Origin: Caryophanales bacterium UBA4100
GTDB lineage: Bacteria; Bacillota; Bacilli; Paenibacillales; UBA4045
Direction: 5' to 3'
DNA: 26,346 nucleotides
NCBI GenBank assembly: GCA_002383285.1
Contig: DFXU01000042.1
Location: forward strand, 1-26,346
This document shows positions 23,617 through 26,346 of the stretch, piece by piece. The notes below the pieces were generated by a model. That model searched no databases and was not told where the DNA came from. It was given only the letters and a program-made list of their open reading frames with translations. A program made the translations under genes and the position numbers. Position 1 is the first letter of the stretch. Each line of letters opens with the position of its first letter.

Positions 23617-25319
23617 CTATTCATTCCAAAGCTTAACTCTTGCTTTAACGAGCTCCGTATAGTTTTTCTCCATCTCTTTGACTCCAGCTTTATCAAGCTC
23701 CTGAAGCATCGTATCGAACACCTTATCGAAATCCGCAGGCTTAGCTAGAATCGCCTCAGGTATACGTTTTCTTGTGATATCCACCATTTTTTTGTTAAAT
23801 ACAGTGTTCGGAGAATCATTAGGAACTGGAATGTTCCAAGCAGCACCCCAAGCTTTTATCGGGAATTCATCCTCTTTAGGGAATAGATCCTTCCAGTAGG
23901 TTGCACCATACCCTTTAAGAACTTCAATCTCAACTGGCGAATAATTTTCTAAAATTTGCACAGGATTATTCGTTGTGAAGTAATTCCCAGTACTATCCAA
24001 GACACCATCACCATTACGTAAGGAGAAATTGTAATTACCCACGCCTGTTGTTTGCTTGAATGTATTATTGTCGTTCTTCTTCATCTCTAGAAATTCCGGC
24101 GTAATGACACGTTTACCATCTACTACTGTATAATGTTTACCTTCAATACCCCAGTTAGTCAAAATTTGACCTTCTTCGGAAGATAAGAAATCTAGAAATT
24201 TAATGGCTCTGACTGGATCCTCTGCATCAACTGTAATGCCTACACCCCAGTTACCGCTAAATCCGGTTTGCTGAAAGTTAGCTGCCTTATAAGAATCATC
24301 AAGAGTTATCGGATAATGACCATAAGCTCGCTCATGCTTACCTGCTGACTTTAAGGAATTCTCCGCTTCACCGATTTCCCACTCTTGGTCAATCGTTGCA
24401 ACTACACGGCCACTAGCAATCTTCGCTAAATATTGATCATACTTCTGCACAAAGCTTTCTGGATCAAGCAGACCAACATCATTCATATGGTTTAGCCATC
24501 GGAAATACTCTTTTTCCTCAGGTCGTCTGTAATGATACATAGCCTCATAGGTCTTTGGATCAATATAGTATTCTCCATCATCTGGAGCTCCTGTTGCCCA
24601 GAAGGCAGGGTTGGTAACAGAGATCATTATCCGCCAATCCTCTGCTAACAGAGATAAACCAATTGTTTTCTGTCCATCGATGGTAGGGTTTTTATCCACA
24701 TAGGTTTGAATGGCTTTCTCATAGTCTTTAAGCGTCTTCATCTCTGGATAACCTTGTTCTTTGACTACGGCATGCTGAAGGTTGAAGGGTCACCCGCATC
24801 GAAGTATATTTGCCCGATTGTATCTTGATTCGGGATGAAATATATGGAAGGATCCTCAGCGCTATAACGAAGACGATTGATTTGATCACCTAGTAGTGCT
24901 TTAATATTGGGTGCATGCTCTTCAATCAGATCTGTTAAATCAAGCATCGCTCCTGCTTCAATTAACACACCATGAGATCCCTTGGGAGCCATGAGGTCGT
25001 GATATTGGCCAGATGCAGCAATCAGATTGGTTTTCTGTACAGCATCTCCAACTGCAAATTCAGGATCAATAGTAATACCAGTCTTCTCTGTAATATACTT
25101 CCCTATATCATCCTGCATATTAGCCCATTGTGGGTTAATATCCTCAGAATAAAACGAAAGTGTCATAGGTTCAACTGTGTCCGGTGCCTCATTCGTTGTC
25201 GATCCAGGTTTAGGCTCATTATTAACCTTAGCCTCATTTGTATTGTTTCCACAAGCGGTTAAAACCAGCATGATAGCAACAATCAATACACTCATCATTT
25301 TCTTATAGCTGATATTCAT
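23617..25319 (-). pseudogene. LplA-type solute-binding lipoprotein, split by a frameshift
   Basis: Two adjacent minus-strand frames are halves of one roughly 565-aa sugar-binding lipoprotein of the LplA/YtcQ kind. The first (25319-24765) has a signal peptide with lipobox LTAC (Cys23), then MTLSFYSEDINPQWANM and IYFIPNQDTIGQIYFDAG, and ends abruptly at TAG after FSMP. The second frame reads LQHAVVKEQGYPEM into KTLKDYEKAIQTYVDKN and carries the rest to 23617. This is the expected continuation, displaced by one base. The change must fall between 24768 and 24789. Loss of one A from a TCAAACC-like run would explain it and restore DPSNLQHAVV. No slippery heptamer is present. It could be a true inactivation or a sequencing error. 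It lies downstream of an LplC-type permease gene and next to the xyloglucan-type glycosidases, so it was probably that cluster's oligosaccharide receptor. Confidence 0.88.
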
Positions 25320-25385
25320 TATTCTATTTCCTCCCTTTCATGTGTACATCTATTGTATAAACAGGCTTACCTGTAGATACCGAAA

Positions 25386-26303
25386 TTAGCTTTTTACCGC
25401 TCCAAGTGTTAATCCTTTTACGAAATAGCGTTGCAAGAAAGGATAGACAAGCAGAATAGGAACAATGGTTACGATCGTTATTGCCATCTTAATGGAATCT
25501 GGTGATACACTTTGCTGCTTCTCCGCAATATTATTGCCATATGCAGCACTGCTACCCGTTTGCGTACTCTGCAGTATTTTGGTTAGCTCATATTGTAAGG
25601 TAGTTAGGTGCTCTGCAGAGCCATTATAAATATAAGTATCAAACCAGGAATTCCACTGACCTACCGCAATGAATAAGGCGATGGTTGCAAGCACAGGCTT
25701 GCACAAAGGTAGAATAATGCTCCAGAATATCTTAATATCATTAGCCCCATCCATCTTTGCCGACTCCTGCAGCTCGTATGGAAGATTATCCATAAAGGAG
25801 CGGATAACGAAAACGTAGAAGGCATTCACCATACCTGGGAGCACATATACCCAGAAGGAATTAATAAATCCAAGATCACGGTATAGTAAGAATACAGGGA
25901 TTAGTCCTCCTGAGATGTATAGCGTTAGAACTAAGATGAAGGATATGACTCTTCGACCTTGAAAATCTCGACGACTGAGTGTATAGGCTAACAATGAGCA
26001 TGCAATCAATCCAATTATTGTTCCGAGCACCGTTCGTAATACTGAAATGCGGAAAGCTGTGGTTAGATCCTGTCTTTGAAAAATAGTTGCATAGTTCTCC
26101 AGTGTGAACTCTCTAGGGAAGATCGTAATTCCCCCTCTAACCGTATCCGCTGAATTGTTCAAGGAAATGGCCAGAACATTCAAGAATGGATATATCGTTA
26201 CGATCAGAATAATTCCCATAAGAATGTAGTTGAATATATCGAACATCCGATCACCTCGTGATGCTCGTCCATAAGATTTTGAAATAGCATTAGAATTAGT
26301 CAT
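25386..26303 (-). CDS. Carbohydrate ABC transporter permease, LplC/YtcP type
   Basis: This 305-aa membrane permease has six hydrophobic segments, starting at about residue 27 (ILMGIILIVTIYPFLNVLAISLN). The EAA-loop is LQESAKMDGANDIKIFWSIILP near 180-200. ISGGLIPVFLLYRDLGFINSFWVYVLP and the ending RYFVKGLTLGAVKS are typical of LplC/YtcP proteins, which import plant cell-wall oligosaccharides. AGGAGGTG sits 5-6 bases before the ATG. The partner LplB-type permease would be expected just beyond the right edge; the last 43 bases hold only this ribosome site and too little sequence to call a gene. The 66-base gap to the binding-protein gene has a small hairpin (ACAGG/CCTGT). Confidence 0.93.
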   Translation of the reverse strand: MTNSNAISKSYGRASRGDRMFDIFNYILMGIILIVTIYPFLNVLAISLNNSADTVRGGITIFPREFTLENYATIFQRQDLTTAFRISVLRTVLGTIIGLIACSLLAYTLSRRDFQGRRVISFILVLTLYISGGLIPVFLLYRDLGFINSFWVYVLPGMVNAFYVFVIRSFMDNLPYELQESAKMDGANDIKIFWSIILPLCKPVLATIALFIAVGQWNSWFDTYIYNGSAEHLTTLQYELTKILQSTQTGSSAAYGNNIAEKQQSVSPDSIKMAITIVTIVPILLVYPFLQRYFVKGLTLGAVKS

Positions 26304-26346
26304 CTATACACCTCCTCCTTTAGCTTAGTAAACACTCTCATTACTG

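Noticed and set aside
24765..24792. Programmed -1 frameshift in the binding-protein gene
   Set aside because: There is no slippery heptamer or downstream pseudoknot that I can see, and the family has no known recoding; a mutation or sequence error is simpler.
26304..26346. End of an LplB-type permease gene at the right edge
   Set aside because: Such a gene is expected there, but 43 bases with stop codons in two frames are too little to support a call.

Overview
The window looks like a chromosomal stretch of a spore-forming, low-to-moderate GC Gram-positive bacterium, most likely Paenibacillus or a close relative. Pointers are strong GGAGG-type ribosome binding sites with TTG and GTG starts, a sporulation-type histidine kinase with a Spo0A-box-like sequence in its promoter, an Axe2-type esterase, LplA/LplC-type sugar uptake genes, and many AraC- and LacI-controlled glycoside-utilisation genes. 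No rRNA, tRNA, CRISPR array, phage or insertion sequence was seen.

Layout. (1) 1-1394, minus: 5' part of ilvD, running off the left edge. (2) 1583-2828, plus: a two-gene unit made of a class I isoprenoid-synthase-like protein with two DDxxD motifs (311 aa from a TTG start) and a 79-aa NHLP-type precursor peptide that ends in Trp. It faces, across a shared terminator, a 634-aa 7TM histidine kinase (2884-4788, minus). The arrangement recalls ComQ/ComX/ComP pheromone signalling but uses an NHLP leader, and it is the best candidate for an undescribed system here. (3) 5019-10595, minus: a LacI regulator, a sugar-binding lipoprotein, two permeases and a GH130 enzyme. It has a consensus promoter with an operator in its spacer and a hairpin between the binding-protein and permease genes. 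(4) 10783-12696, minus: a sugar isomerase/epimerase and a Gfo/Idh/MocA dehydrogenase as a tight pair, divergent from an AraC regulator (12823-13683, plus).

(5) 13654-17373: a Tet(L)-like MFS exporter preceded by a 54-aa helix-turn-helix mini-gene (minus), then an Axe2-type esterase and a MATE exporter (plus). (6) 17685-23585: GH95 alpha-L-fucosidase and GH31 alpha-xylosidase (minus), with a divergent AraC regulator (plus). This set fits intracellular trimming of fucosylated xyloglucan oligosaccharides. (7) 23617-26303, minus: an LplA-type binding protein broken by one frameshift, and an LplC-type permease. The rest of that transporter would lie beyond the right edge.

Most of the window is therefore a chain of small, separately regulated plant-polysaccharide modules, each with its own regulator, uptake system or cytoplasmic enzyme. 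The peptide/prenyl-synthase/kinase locus at the left does not fit that theme.
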